Shown here piece by piece: positions 29,143 through 39,010 of a stretch of DNA of 64,000 nucleotides (the first letter of the stretch is position 1; every line of letters starts with the position of its first letter). A program made the translations under genes and the position numbers. This stretch comes from Dactylorhiza incarnata (taxonomy: Eukaryota > Streptophyta > Magnoliopsida > Asparagales > Orchidaceae), in contig JAWHQI010000166.1 in assembly GCA_033032865.1 (NCBI GenBank), forward strand, positions 1,736,001 to 1,800,000, in the 5' to 3' direction. The notes beneath the pieces are model-generated. The model was given only the letters and a program-made list of their open reading frames with translations. It had not been told where the DNA came from and did not search any database.

Positions 29143-30461
29143 AATAACAAATCCGTATAAAAAGAAATCATGTATATTTAGATTGTTGATTTTAAACTTA
29201 GGTGTGTGCACAAAATTAGCATTATATATATTCCTTAAAAAATAAATAATCTATCTCGAGATGAAAGCTCCTCCTAAATGAATGCTCCCCCTACATATAT
29301 GCTCCCCCTAAATATATGCTCCCCCTAAATATATGATGTATTGTGTAGGTGGAATATTTAGGTGTGATAGATTTGTGACTTTTCTTTTTATACATTAAAT
29401 TCTCCCCCTTTTGGTATTAGCAAAAATGAATATTAGATAAAAGAGTAGCTTTTAAGGGAAAGGTAATAGAAAATAGAAATGAAGAGTAAGCGGAAGCAAT
29501 TTGTTGGTAATGATTGAAGTCCATGAAATAATAGGAATATGCCATAGTATGAATAAGCTCATGAAGTGACAGTATAGCCATATGAAGTAATGAAGGAAAA
29601 TAACTGAAACATGAGTAAGATCATTTGAAAGTATCATAGAAAGACACAATAGTGTAAAGAAGTATGGAATCGTTTCGGTCCAATTCTCATGAGATGAATA
29701 TTTATATAACATAATGATGTGTACATGTGATACTTAGAACAAACATATGAACTTATTTAATTTACATGATCATTGAAATGTAGAACATAATAAAAGCATA
29801 TAAAGGCAACTTTAACGTTGAAGATATAGCACAAGATGAATAGAAAACCATTTTCTTTTGCACAAGACACTTTACAATTCTTTCCAAGGTGCTTAACCTC
29901 ACAATGCTCATTAAGACTTATCAGGAGGGTAAGTAGTGCTTGGTGGAGTATCCTTGTCTTTATTTTGAAATTTTTTTGATCACAGATGTGATATCGTAAT
30001 TTTTTTTATATATTGATAATGTTTTAATTGACCAAGGATCTCCGAATTCACTTGAACCGCAAAAGATGGTGTACTTTTGTTGTGCTAACAAATCAAGGGT
30101 GAAAGTTGTTTTTAAGAAGTGCTATTGTATTATGTTAAAGCAAATATGATCCATGTATATATTAAAGAAGTAGACGTATGTATTGATCAAAAGAGGTGAA
30201 CGTGATAGCTCATTATGATAGATAAACAATTTCTCATACTTAGAGGCATGCGAAAACAATTTCCAATGGTCTAAACAGCTAAGTAGAAATGTCAATACGA
30301 TGATAGCTTGAAAATGAAATCATATAAACATGTAAGTCATTTTATTTAAAATAAATATCACATGGTTTGTCATCAAGTCATGAGATGAAGCATTAATAAT
30401 GACATATAACTATTGTAGATCATCAAAGGGGCCTAAAATTGGAGTTTCGGTAAAATAGGAG
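29143..30461 (-). other. copia-2 3' non-coding region
   Basis: AT-rich, no credible ORF. At 29284-29331 it has four copies of a GCTCCCCCTAAATATAT-type unit, polypurine tracts when read on the minus strand. The rest is plain AT-rich DNA up to the antisense promoter. Confidence 0.6.
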
Positions 30462-30518
30462 CTGTCGGAAATTTCCGACAGTCACTGTCGCCTGGGCGAC
30501 AGTGAAAAATATAAATAG
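30462..30518 (+). promoter_or_regulatory. Promoter of the copia-2 antisense gene
   Basis: CTGTCGGAAATTTCCGACAG (30462-30481), one base, then the CTGG-loop palindrome (30483-30504), five A, then TATAAATAG (30510-30518). A leader begins about 25-30 bp on. A possible first-exon donor (CTAAG|GTATGG) lies at about 30613-30614. The acceptor TTTTATTGCAG ends at 31150, one base before the ATG. Same module as in the LTR, opposite direction. Confidence 0.75.
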
Positions 30519-31052
30519 GGCTGAGGACCGAGTCAAAACACATTGTGCATCATTTCCTGGAGTGAAAAACGAGAGGAAGGCTGTCGGAAGTCGGCGACAT
30601 CCCTAGATCTAAGGTATGGGTTTTTGATTTTGTGTTTTTAACTCAAAAATGTTTAGGGCTTTGTGATTTTGATAGGATAGAAGAAGGAAAATTTAGGTTT
30701 CATGTTGATTTTTGAGGAATGGTGTAGGTTTTGAATTTTTTTTTATTTAAAAAAAATGTAGATCTAGTTTTAAAATAAGAGGATCTTGGAGGATCTTTGC
30801 TTAAATTTTTATCTTTGTTAGATTTCTCTTTGATTTGGTGAGGAATGTTTCCATTCGTTCATTTTCTAAAGGAGGTTTGTAGATCTAGTTTAGAGAAGAA
30901 GGTGGAAGATGATGAATAGTAAAAAGATTTGTAGAATATGATGATTTGAAAAACATAGATCAAAATTTTTGAAACTTGATGTTGAAATAATATTTATTGT
31001 GAGTAGATCTGGAAGGATATGTTAAAATTTTGAGAGAAAATCACATGGAGGG

Positions 31053-31095
31053 CTGTCGGAAATTTCCGACAGCCACTGTCGCCTGGGCGACAGTG
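31053..31095. repeat. copia-2 palindrome pair in the antisense-gene leader intron
   Basis: CTGTCGGAAATTTCCGACAG at 31053-31072 and the CTGG-loop palindrome at 31074-31095, with the same one-base gap as the promoter copies. It lies about 55 bp before the antisense ATG. Confidence 0.85.
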
Positions 31096-31151
31096 TTCCA
31101 GTGCACAATGTGATACCTTGTTTAATCAAAATTTTTGTATTTTATTGCAGA

Positions 31152-32267
31152 ATGGCTTCCAGTTCCAAAGCTCGAAAGAGTACTTCGGAAGATGCACATA
31201 CTTCATATCAAGTTTTTCCGGGGGTGGAGAAGGCTATTGTTGGAATAGCGAAGTATGTGGAATTTGAGTCGCCAAAGCACGATCATATCTATGATCGGCT
31301 TGCGAACGCAGGTATAATTTCAATTATCACACCAGAGGGGTTTTCTTCCTTTTTCATTCGTGAATTTTATAACCATTTGGAAGACCCAACTTTCACTGAA
31401 TTGGATGGCGGAGTGAGATCAAAGATCCAAGGTCAACATGTGGAAATAACACATGTTGATCTACGAGAGGAATTTGGACTAGTGATGAGTGAGAATATGC
31501 CTGATATAGTGGAGAATTATCGAAAGGATAGAGATTGGACCCTTGTAAACATGAGTTTACATGGGAATCAAAAGAAGACTCTTACCACTGAAGTTACCTC
31601 ACTTACTCCGGATGCGTTCTTAGTCCAAGATATATTAAGGAATTCAGTGATGTTGAAGAGTGGAGACACAAGAAGCATTACGGCTCAGTTGACCCTCTTT
31701 ACATACTATATTATGGAGGATGAGCTTTTTGATGTGGCGGACTTCATTCTCGCCCAGATTAGATATGCGTATAGATTAAAGCATCCAAGATGGGTGAAGG
31801 TTCATACGCTGCCAATGGGGGCGGTAATACAGCGTGTACTCTACAAGAAGTATGGATGGATAGTGCAAGATGCTTATTTGGATGATTGTTATCCGGAAAT
31901 ATATTATACGGGTTCAATGAAGGTGAAGAAGCCGCAGAGAAAAGCTCATCCGGGGATTGAGATTAGAGAGCCGACCATTTCTAGGGCAGGATCACTACGA
32001 GAGTCCATTGATGATTTGCGTGATTCATTAGAGGATCACAAGAGGGAAGTGAAGAAGGACCGTAGTCGAATGCAGAAATTTATGAAGTTTCTCGTCAAAG
32101 GTCTGAAGTTGAAACCAACTCCGGAGGAAGAGGCCGAATGGCAAGTTCCGGACGAAGAACCGCCACGCCAATCGGTGAGGCGAACTCGCCGTGGCAAAGC
32201 CGTGAGACGAGGACCTCCAGAAGATTGTCCAGAGAGCAGCGGGGCTGGTTATGAAGATTCAGAGTAG
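31152..32267 (+). CDS. copia-2 antisense gene (plant transposon-type protein, 371 aa)
   Basis: A complete open frame antisense to gag-pol, starting MASSSKARKS just after a splice-acceptor-like TTTTATTGCAG. Residues about 25-270 contain FFIREFYNHL, a GQHVEITHVDLREEFGL block, LTPDAFLVQDILRNSVMLKSGDTRSITAQL (parts), FTYYIMEDELFDVADFILAQI and GAVIQRVLYKKYGW. This pattern is that of the 'putative plant transposon protein' domain (PF20167-like). The C-terminus is charged, with a short coiled coil (LRESIDDLRDSLEDHKREVKKDRSRMQKF) and a basic patch (RRTRRGKAVRRG) that could be a nuclear signal. No catalytic motif is visible, and DNA or RNA binding is a guess. The frame has no lesion, which fits selection or youth. 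Confidence 0.8.
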   Translation: MASSSKARKSTSEDAHTSYQVFPGVEKAIVGIAKYVEFESPKHDHIYDRLANAGIISIITPEGFSSFFIREFYNHLEDPTFTELDGGVRSKIQGQHVEITHVDLREEFGLVMSENMPDIVENYRKDRDWTLVNMSLHGNQKKTLTTEVTSLTPDAFLVQDILRNSVMLKSGDTRSITAQLTLFTYYIMEDELFDVADFILAQIRYAYRLKHPRWVKVHTLPMGAVIQRVLYKKYGWIVQDAYLDDCYPEIYYTGSMKVKKPQRKAHPGIEIREPTISRAGSLRESIDDLRDSLEDHKREVKKDRSRMQKFMKFLVKGLKLKPTPEEEAEWQVPDEEPPRQSVRRTRRGKAVRRGPPEDCPESSGAGYEDSE

Positions 32268-32292
32268 TTTTATGTTGCTGCTGCTGCTGGGC

Positions 32293-32336
32293 GATGTCGG
32301 AAAATTCCGACATCCACTGTCGCCTGGGCGACAGTG
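32293..32336. repeat. copia-2 palindrome pair after the antisense gene
   Basis: A GATGTCGG...CCGACATC palindrome (32293-32314) followed directly by the CTGG-loop palindrome (32315-32336), 25 bp after the antisense stop codon. It may mark the end of that transcript. Confidence 0.85.
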
Positions 32337-32557
32337 AACTTCTTTAAATTTCTGTTTTTGTTTAAAGAACTTGATCCTTAAGTTTGTTCTACTGTTTTTA
32401 TGTGAACAATATCTATGTAATATTAATGATGTTGAATTTTTGTTAAGTCCTTTGAAATTTTATGTTTTGATTTTTAGAATTTTGGCTTTTTGTTTTTACA
32501 TTGTTTATGTTTTGTGATAATAATTTTTTATTTTATAGGCTTTAAATTGTGATATAT

Positions 32558-35500
32558 TCATTGTGAAATGTCTAGAATGCCCAACTCTAGCCTAAGCATC
32601 GAAAAACGGGAATCCGGTAACGGCTTAGTGAATATATCCGCTAGTTGATCTTCCGTGCCTATAAAGTTGATTTTTATATTACCCTTCTTAATGTGATCCC
32701 TTATAAAATGATGTCGGACGTCTATATGCTTAGATCTAGAATGTAATACGGGATTGTTAGTTAAGTTTATAGCACTTTTATTATCACACTTTAATTCTAC
32801 ACTACTTTGTTGTATGCCAAAATCTTCTAGCGTTTGGGACATCCAAAGTGCTTGGGCACAACAACTACCTAGTGCAATATATTCGGCCTCGGTAGTTGAG
32901 AGGGCAACAGAATTCTGTTTCCTACTCGACCATGAAATAAGTGAAGGGCCGATAAAGTGACAAGTGCCACTAGTGCTTTTCCTATCTAAAGAACATCCCG
33001 CATAATCAGAATCCGAAAAACCATGCAAAATAAAAGAATCATTTTGAGGATTCCATAAACCTAATTTTGATGTTCCAATGAGATATCTAAAGATACGTTT
33101 CACCGCTTTTAAATGTGACTCTTTAGGATTGGCTTGAAATCTAGCACATAAACAAACGGCAAACATAATATCAGGTTTAGATGCGGTTAAATACAATAAA
33201 GACCCTATCATACTTCTATAAAGGGTTTGTTCAATTGAAACACCACTTTCATCTTTTCCTAATTTTAGTGAAGTACTCATAGGAGTGTTTGCATGCTTAA
33301 GGTTTTCAAATCCAAATCTTTTTAACATATCATGAATATACTTGGGTTGACATATAAAAATTCCATCATGTTTTTGTGTAATTTGAAAACCTAGAAAATA
33401 TGAAAGTTCTCCAACCATACTCATTTCAAATTCATTTTTCATAATTTCAACTACTTCATTACTCAACTCTTCATTAGTGGCTCCAAAAATAATATCATCA
33501 ACATAAATTTGCAAAATAACTAAATCATGATTAATTTGCTTAATGAAGAGTGTAGAATCAGCACTTCCTATTTTATAATCGTGCTTTAACAAATATTGAG
33601 TTAATCGATCATACCAAGCACGAGGCGCTTGTTTTAATCCATAAAGCGCTTTATCTAATTTATAAACATAATTTGGATATTTCTCATTTATAAAGCCAGG
33701 GGGTTGTTCTACATAAACTTCTTCTTTTATATACCCGTTTAAAAATGCGGTTTTGACATCCATTTGATATAATTTAAATCTTTTAAAACAAGCAAATGCA
33801 AGAAATATTCTAACCGCTTCTAATCTTGCTACAGGTGCAAAAGTTTCATCAAAATCTACCCCTTCAATTTGTGCATAACCTTTTGCAACTAATCTGGCTT
33901 TATTTCTAACAATTCTAGATTCATTATCCATTTTATTTTTGAAAATCCACTTAACACCAACTACAGGACGATTTTTGGGTCGTTCTACAAGATTCCAAAC
34001 CTTATTACGTTCAAATTGATTAAGTTCTTCATTCATAGCTAAAAACCAAAACTCATCATTTAAAGCGGTGGAAACATCTTTTGGTTCTATTTCAGAAACA
34101 AAACAAAGGTTTGAAAATAAAACATGTAGCGATGAACGAGTACTAACCCCTTTTTGCGGATCTCCAATGATAAGCTCCTTTGGATGATCCTTTGAGAATC
34201 TCAATTCACTTGGAGGCACATATTCTTCTCTCTCTTCTTCTCTTTCTTCTTCTCCTCCTTCTTCTCTTTCTTCTTCTCTTTCTTCTTCTCTTTCTTCTTC
34301 TCTTTCTTCTTCTTCTTTTTCTTCTTCATTTTCTCCAAGTTCATCATCATTCACCACCGATGGAAGGGGTTCATCTTCTTTTCCTGTAGTTTTCTTTTCT
34401 ACACATGAAGCAAACTCATCAAACCTAACATGAATAGATTCTTCAACTATTTTTGTTCTCTTATTATAAACTCTATAGGCCTTGCTAGTTGAAGAATAAC
34501 CAATGAAAATTCCTTCATCACATTTCTCATCAAATTTGCCTAATTTATCTTTTGTATTCAAAATAAAGCATTTACAACCAAAAACTTTAAAGTAAGATAC
34601 ATTTGGTTTTCTTTGAAAATAAATTTCATAAGGGGTTAATTGTAATGTGGGACGAATCATGACACGATTAATAATATAGCATGCCGTACTGACTGCTTCG
34701 GCCCAAAAATATTTTGGCAATTTAAATTCACACAGCATAGTCCGTCCTAATTCTTGAAGTGTTCTATTTTTCCTCTCTACTACACCATTTTGCTGTGGTG
34801 TGCGTGGAGCGGAAAATTCATGTTTTATCCCAAATTCATTACAATATGAAATAAATTTTTCATTATCAAACTCTCCTCCATGATCGGATCTAATGCATTT
34901 TACTTTTAGATCAAGTTCATTTTGAATACGTGAAATTAGTTTTACAAATTCATCAAAAGCATCAGATTTTGAATTTAAAAACAAAGTCCAACAAAATCTA
35001 GAATAATCATCAATAATAACAAACGTATATTTTCTACCTCCTAGACTTTGTGTAGAAATTGGACCAAACAAGTCCATATGTAATAAATGTAAAGGTCTAG
35101 TGGTAGAAATGACATTTTTGCTTTTAAAAGATGATTTTGTAAACTTTCCCTTTTGGCATGGTGAACATAATGAGGATAGCTTTCCATTCAAATTTGGTAA
35201 ACCTTTTATTATTTTATTTTTAGAAAGCTTTACTATGCGTTTAGCACTAGAATGTCCTAGTCTCCTATGCCATAATTCAAGTTCATCATTCTTTGAAATA
35301 AAACATTTAAGTGTAGAATGAGATAAATCATGAAAAGTGATCGTATAGACATTGTTTATTCTTGGTGCAGTAAGTACGATTTCGTTTGTTTTAGAATCAA
35401 TAATCTTGCAAAGGTTTGAGCTAGAGTCAAATAAAACATTTAGATTTTTATCACATAGTTGACTAATAGAAATTAAATTATGTTTCAAACCTTTAACATA

Positions 35501-35701
35501 TAAAACATTTGAAATTTTAAATTCTGTGTTACCTACTACTCCAATGCCCTTGACTTTACCCTTTCCATTATCTCCAAATGTCACTGTTCCACCTTTCTTC
35601 ATCTCCAGGCTAAGGAACTTTGATTTATCGCCCGTCATGTGTTTTGAACATCCAGAGTCCAAATACCACACGTCTTCCTTGTTCCTAGCCTGCACGCACA
35701 C
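32558..35701 (-). CDS. pol: copia-2 pol: protease, integrase, reverse transcriptase, RNase H
   Basis: One uninterrupted frame of 1047 codons. Residues about 11-25: protease active site [13 protein letters not shown] (intact Asp-Ser-Gly). About 140-190: HHCC finger (LWHRRLGHS...CSPCQKG). Integrase core: Asp in HMDLFGP, Asp in RSDHGGEF, Glu in VVERKNR, then the copia block FGCKCFILN...FIGYS. About 450-500: an extremely acidic EE/EEREEE run. [43 protein letters not shown]. RNase [42 protein letters not shown]. All catalytic residues are visible. It makes and integrates the cDNA. In frame with gag through two single stops. Confidence 0.97.
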   Translation of the reverse strand: MCVQARNKEDVWYLDSGCSKHMTGDKSKFLSLEMKKGGTVTFGDNGKGKVKGIGVVGNTEFKISNVLYVKGLKHNLISISQLCDKNLNVLFDSSSNLCKIIDSKTNEIVLTAPRINNVYTITFHDLSHSTLKCFISKNDELELWHRRLGHSSAKRIVKLSKNKIIKGLPNLNGKLSSLCSPCQKGKFTKSSFKSKNVISTTRPLHLLHMDLFGPISTQSLGGRKYTFVIIDDYSRFCWTLFLNSKSDAFDEFVKLISRIQNELDLKVKCIRSDHGGEFDNEKFISYCNEFGIKHEFSAPRTPQQNGVVERKNRTLQELGRTMLCEFKLPKYFWAEAVSTACYIINRVMIRPTLQLTPYEIYFQRKPNVSYFKVFGCKCFILNTKDKLGKFDEKCDEGIFIGYSSTSKAYRVYNKRTKIVEESIHVRFDEFASCVEKKTTGKEDEPLPSVVNDDELGENEEEKEEEEREEEREEEREEEREEGGEEEREEEREEYVPPSELRFSKDHPKELIIGDPQKGVSTRSSLHVLFSNLCFVSEIEPKDVSTALNDEFWFLAMNEELNQFERNKVWNLVERPKNRPVVGVKWIFKNKMDNESRIVRNKARLVAKGYAQIEGVDFDETFAPVARLEAVRIFLAFACFKRFKLYQMDVKTAFLNGYIKEEVYVEQPPGFINEKYPNYVYKLDKALYGLKQAPRAWYDRLTQYLLKHDYKIGSADSTLFIKQINHDLVILQIYVDDIIFGATNEELSNEVVEIMKNEFEMSMVGELSYFLGFQITQKHDGIFICQPKYIHDMLKRFGFENLKHANTPMSTSLKLGKDESGVSIEQTLYRSMIGSLLYLTASKPDIMFAVCLCARFQANPKESHLKAVKRIFRYLIGTSKLGLWNPQNDSFILHGFSDSDYAGCSLDRKSTSGTCHFIGPSLISWSSRKQNSVALSTTEAEYIALGSCCAQALWMSQTLEDFGIQQSSVELKCDNKSAINLTNNPVLHSRSKHIDVRHHFIRDHIKKGNIKINFIGTEDQLADIFTKPLPDSRFSMLRLELGILDISQ

Positions 35702-36907
35702 CTAAAAAGATGATGAGAGTAAAGATCTGGTTACCCAAGTGGTCAATCCCATTGTATAGGTGGACGCCTTAGGTACCCAGATTTGTTTAACATTAGCTTT
35801 TCCTTTCTTCCAACATGAGCCCGAGATGTGACCAAATCGATGACATTTAGCACACACAATGAATGGTGAGGAACCATTTTTCAATGGTTTCTCTGGACTC
35901 TTGCTGGTGGAAGCATCTTTATGTGTGGACTTAGAAAAATTTGTATTTTGAGAAATTGGTTTTCTGAACCTAGAGCTGTCGCCGGTTCCGACAGTAGCTG
36001 TCGGAAATTTCCGACAGCTTCCAGAGCTTCCAGAAATGTATCCTAGTCCAAATTTTGCTGTACCATGGCATTGGTTGGCTAAAAGCATATCCAGAGATTT
36101 TTTCCCAACACCAAATTTTCCAATTGCCATGTTCAACTCATTTACTTTAGATTTTAAAATTGAATTTTCTTTTACTATCATGCCACATCTATTTGCAAAA
36201 ATTTTCTTATAATTCTCTAATTGAGAATGAGAGGTTTTAACAATTTTTTCTAAGTCCTTTTTTTCTTTTACAAGTAGATCAAATTTTTGATCGGACTTAG
36301 AAATAGTAGTTTCAAGTTCTTTTATCCTTGTCGAAGAATGATCACACTCTTGACAAAATACCTTCTCCTTCCCAATAGATTCCAACTCATTTGATAGTTT
36401 TTTATTTGCTTTTAAAAGGCCTTTATTTTCAGATTTTAAAAAATCAATTTCCTTTAAGCTTTTATCCAAAACTTTGCATGATTTCATAAATTCAGAATAT
36501 AACTCATCATAAGATGGAGGCGTTACCTCAGTGTCGCTTTGGACACTGCAGTCGTCATCAGATGTAATGTTCCCTTTTGCCATCAAACATAGATTAGCCT
36601 CCTCTTCCTCCTGTGTTGAGGGATGACTTTCTTCACCAGACGAAGAATCATCCCAAGTCTCTGCCTTTAACACTTTCTTCTTGTAACTTTTATCGTGCCT
36701 CTTTGCTTTTTGCTCTTTCAGATATTTTGGGCACTTGCTTCTGATATGACCAATCTTCTTGCAATGGTAGCACTCCGGTGGCGGACGCTCCTCTTCATTC
36801 TCCATTTTTCCTTTGCCTTTTTGGTAGGCAAAATCCTTCTTTTTGAAAAACTTTTTAAATGAGTTTCTCCTCTCCGGATTTCTCATAAACTTCTTAAAAT
36901 TTCTCAC
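35702..36907 (-). CDS. gag: copia-2 gag C-terminal region: CCHC knuckles and coiled coil
   Basis: A frame of 401 codons in the same frame as gag and pol, separated from them by single stops (TAA at about 36920, TAG at 35702-35704). An N-terminal basic stretch and CCHC knuckle (CYHCKKIGHIRSKC) are followed by an acidic segment, a coiled coil of about 150 residues (LKEIDFLKSENKGLLKANKKL...), a stretch translated from palindromes (35976-36017), and a second knuckle-like CAKCHRFGHISGSC. Extended coiled coils in gag are a Sirevirus hallmark. The frame ends SSSF and TAG, directly followed by pol. TTTTTAG|G there resembles a splice acceptor. Confidence 0.85.
   Translation of the reverse strand: MRNFKKFMRNPERRNSFKKFFKKKDFAYQKGKGKMENEEERPPPECYHCKKIGHIRSKCPKYLKEQKAKRHDKSYKKKVLKAETWDDSSSGEESHPSTQEEEEANLCLMAKGNITSDDDCSVQSDTEVTPPSYDELYSEFMKSCKVLDKSLKEIDFLKSENKGLLKANKKLSNELESIGKEKVFCQECDHSSTRIKELETTISKSDQKFDLLVKEKKDLEKIVKTSHSQLENYKKIFANRCGMIVKENSILKSKVNELNMAIGKFGVGKKSLDMLLANQCHGTAKFGLGYISGSSGSCRKFPTATVGTGDSSRFRKPISQNTNFSKSTHKDASTSKSPEKPLKNGSSPFIVCAKCHRFGHISGSCWKKGKANVKQIWVPKASTYTMGLTTWVTRSLLSSSF
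35976..36017. repeat. copia-2 palindromes inside the gag-pol coding spacer
   Basis: CTGTCGCCGGTTCCGACAG (35976-35994) and CTGTCGGAAATTTCCGACAG (35998-36017). Both are translated as part of the gag C-terminal region, yet keep the same palindromes as the LTR. The equivalent site in copia-1 (6590-6770) carries that element's own motif. Confidence 0.85.
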
Positions 36908-36919
36908 AAACAGTCCTTC

Positions 36920-37672
36920 TTAATCTTCATCACTTTCTTCAGTCTCACTCTCAATTTCCTTTTTAGATTTCAACACCAAGCTTTTCTTTTTGGGCTCCAA
37001 ATTATACTCTTGGCTTTGAATCTTCAACTCCACTTCATGGGTTTTTAGATTCCCAATGAGACTCTCCAATTGTAAGGTCTTAAGATCATGTGACTCAGAA
37101 ATTGTAGTCACTTTTGGATTGAACTTCGGGGGAAGTGATCTTAAGATTTTTCTAACTAAATCTCCATTTGAAAAAACCTTACCCAACACCTTTGAATCGT
37201 TCACGATTTTAGTGAATCGTGTGTACATTGTGTCAATTTCTTCATCCACCTCCATTTTGAATCTTTCGAACTCTGACTCCAATTGAAATAGCTTTGAATC
37301 CTTTACCTGCGAAGTACCTTCATGAGTAATTTCTAAAAGATTCCAAATATCAAAAGCAGTATCACAAGCACAGACTCTATTAAACTCAGTGCGATCTAGT
37401 GCGCAAAATAAGGCATTCATGGCCTTTGCATTGTTTTTGCATTTTAATTTATCATTATCATCCCACTTGTCTTTGGGTTTTTCCATAGTTACATTTCCTA
37501 CAACAAATGTTGGAGAAGTGTAACTAGTTTCTACCATATTCCAGACTTCTATATCTAAAGCAATTAGAAAACAACGCATACGTGTTTTCCAATAATTATA
37601 GTCCGTGCCCGTGAAAAGTGGTGGCCTACTAATTCCTTGCCCCTCAACGAACGCGTGATCGTTGTGCGCCAT
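36920..37672 (-). CDS. gag: copia-2 gag capsid
   Basis: Start chosen at the methionine at 37672 (MAHNDHAFVEG). The open frame to its right runs through the LTR end and primer site. The copia gag core is present: LFTGTDYNYWKTRMRCFL, CKNNAKAMNALFCAL, CDTAFDIWNLLEITHEGT, LFQLESEFERFKMEVDEEI, ILRSLPPKFNPKVTTI and LIGNLKTHE, which is the UBN2 fold. It ends EESDED and a TAA, after which the same frame continues at 36907. It assembles the virus-like particle. No lesions apart from the stop, which may be native or recent. Confidence 0.92.
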   Translation of the reverse strand: MAHNDHAFVEGQGISRPPLFTGTDYNYWKTRMRCFLIALDIEVWNMVETSYTSPTFVVGNVTMEKPKDKWDDNDKLKCKNNAKAMNALFCALDRTEFNRVCACDTAFDIWNLLEITHEGTSQVKDSKLFQLESEFERFKMEVDEEIDTMYTRFTKIVNDSKVLGKVFSNGDLVRKILRSLPPKFNPKVTTISESHDLKTLQLESLIGNLKTHEVELKIQSQEYNLEPKKKSLVLKSKKEIESETEESDED

Positions 37673-37707
37673 TACTCCCGGTGGTAAAACCGTTATGGAG
37701 TAACCTA

Positions 37708-37719
37708 CCTCTGATACCA
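37708..37719 (-). other. copia-2 primer-binding site
   Basis: The minus strand reads TGGTATCAGAGG two bases inside the 5' LTR end, complementary to initiator tRNA-Met. Confidence 0.92.
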
Positions 37720-37721
37720 CT

Positions 37722-39005
37722 TGTTGGATCGTATGACGCCCTTAGAGGGGGGGGGGGGGGGGGGTGAATAAGGGTGTGTTTAAATTTGTAATTTTTTTTC
37801 TCAATAATTTTAGACAAATTTACTTTAATAAAAAGTTACTTAAAAATAATTTTAAACCAATGCAATTTCTGTATAACACCAAACACAAATTTCTAAGATA
37901 AAGATTTAAGCATACAAATTTGCAATTAGTGAAAGGATCATAATTTTATATATCATGAAATTTGCATACAAATAAAAATGATCTTAACAATGCTTAAGAT
38001 CAAGGCACAATTATGATAATAAAAATACAATAATTTTGGTTTACCAATCCTTCTCCCAAGGATCGGAAGGCTATCGCTTGTCTCTCCCAAGATCAAGCCC
38101 AAACCTATCCTCTAGATCTTCCCAAGATCTAGACGTAGCACACAAGGCCACGATTTCCCACCAAGCCACGCAAGGACTTGGACGCTCCGCACAAGGAAGC
38201 GATTTTCCCCTAAGCCGCGCAAGGACTTAGACGCCGCACGCAAGACGACGATTTCTTTCCCAATACAAAATGAAATATGAGTAAATGAAAATACAATATG
38301 AAAAAGACAACTCCCCAGAAATTCAGATCTCTGAATGGATTGTTGAAGCCTCGAGATGATCGTTGATGTAGAAGCGCGCCCGATCTCGTCTTCAATCTTC
38401 AATCCTTCTTTGCACAAATGGGAGTTGAGGAGGTTCTGGAGCTCTCTGGTTCGTATGCACTCAGGAAGGGACTGGAATTCTCAAAAGCTTAGAATGCACG
38501 AACCAAAGGAACCATTTTATAGAATTTCACTGTCGCCTGGGCGACAGTGACTGTCGGAATTTTCCGACAGTGCTAAACTGCCGCTGTCGTGTCGTCGAGC
38601 CGTCGTGCGGGCAGTTGCTAGAATCGTGGAGCTGTCGCCTGGGCGACATTGATGTCGGAATTTCCGACAGTGCAAAACTGCCGGTCGTGGGTGGAGACGT
38701 GGGCAGGTGGTGTAACCGTCGAGCTGTCGCCTGGGCGACATCGATATCGGAATTCCGACAGCGCAAAACTGTCTTTCGCCGATCTGCCGTGGAGGGAAGT
38801 AGTTGTAACTTCTCTGCTGTCGCCTGGGCGACAGTGGCTGTCGGAATTTTCCGACAGTGAATTTTTTCCACATTCAATTTTAGCTCCAGCAGCAATGTGA
38901 ACATCTCATACCTGTTATCTGCACACCATTAATGAAAATAGAATCAAATACAAAAGGGACTTTGTTATTATCAAACCGGAGGAGTGCGAAACGCATGCTC
39001 CAACA
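37722..39005 (-). repeat. copia-2 5' LTR (right)
   Basis: Pairs with 27851-29126. Poly-G of 18 at 37747-37764. It has the same four palindrome pairs and minus-strand TATA box (near 38515-38521). Differences from the left LTR are all transitions apart from the G run and one inserted T near 38965. Confidence 0.95.
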
Positions 39006-39010
39006 GGAGG

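Larger units (their letters stand above)
27851..39005 (-). mobile_element. copia-2: complete young Sirevirus-type Ty1/copia element, 11,155 bp
   Basis: LTRs 27851-29126 (1276 bp) and 37722-39005 (1284 bp), target duplication GGAGG at 27846-27850 and 39006-39010. The LTRs differ by about eight transitions, one 1-bp indel and a G run of 11 against 18. On the minus strand: initiator-Met primer site, gag, coiled-coil/knuckle region, one 1047-codon pol frame, an antisense gene with its own promoter, and several polypurine tracts. Extended gag, the long region after pol and multiple palindromes are Sirevirus traits. It interrupts gene A of element G. Confidence 0.97.
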
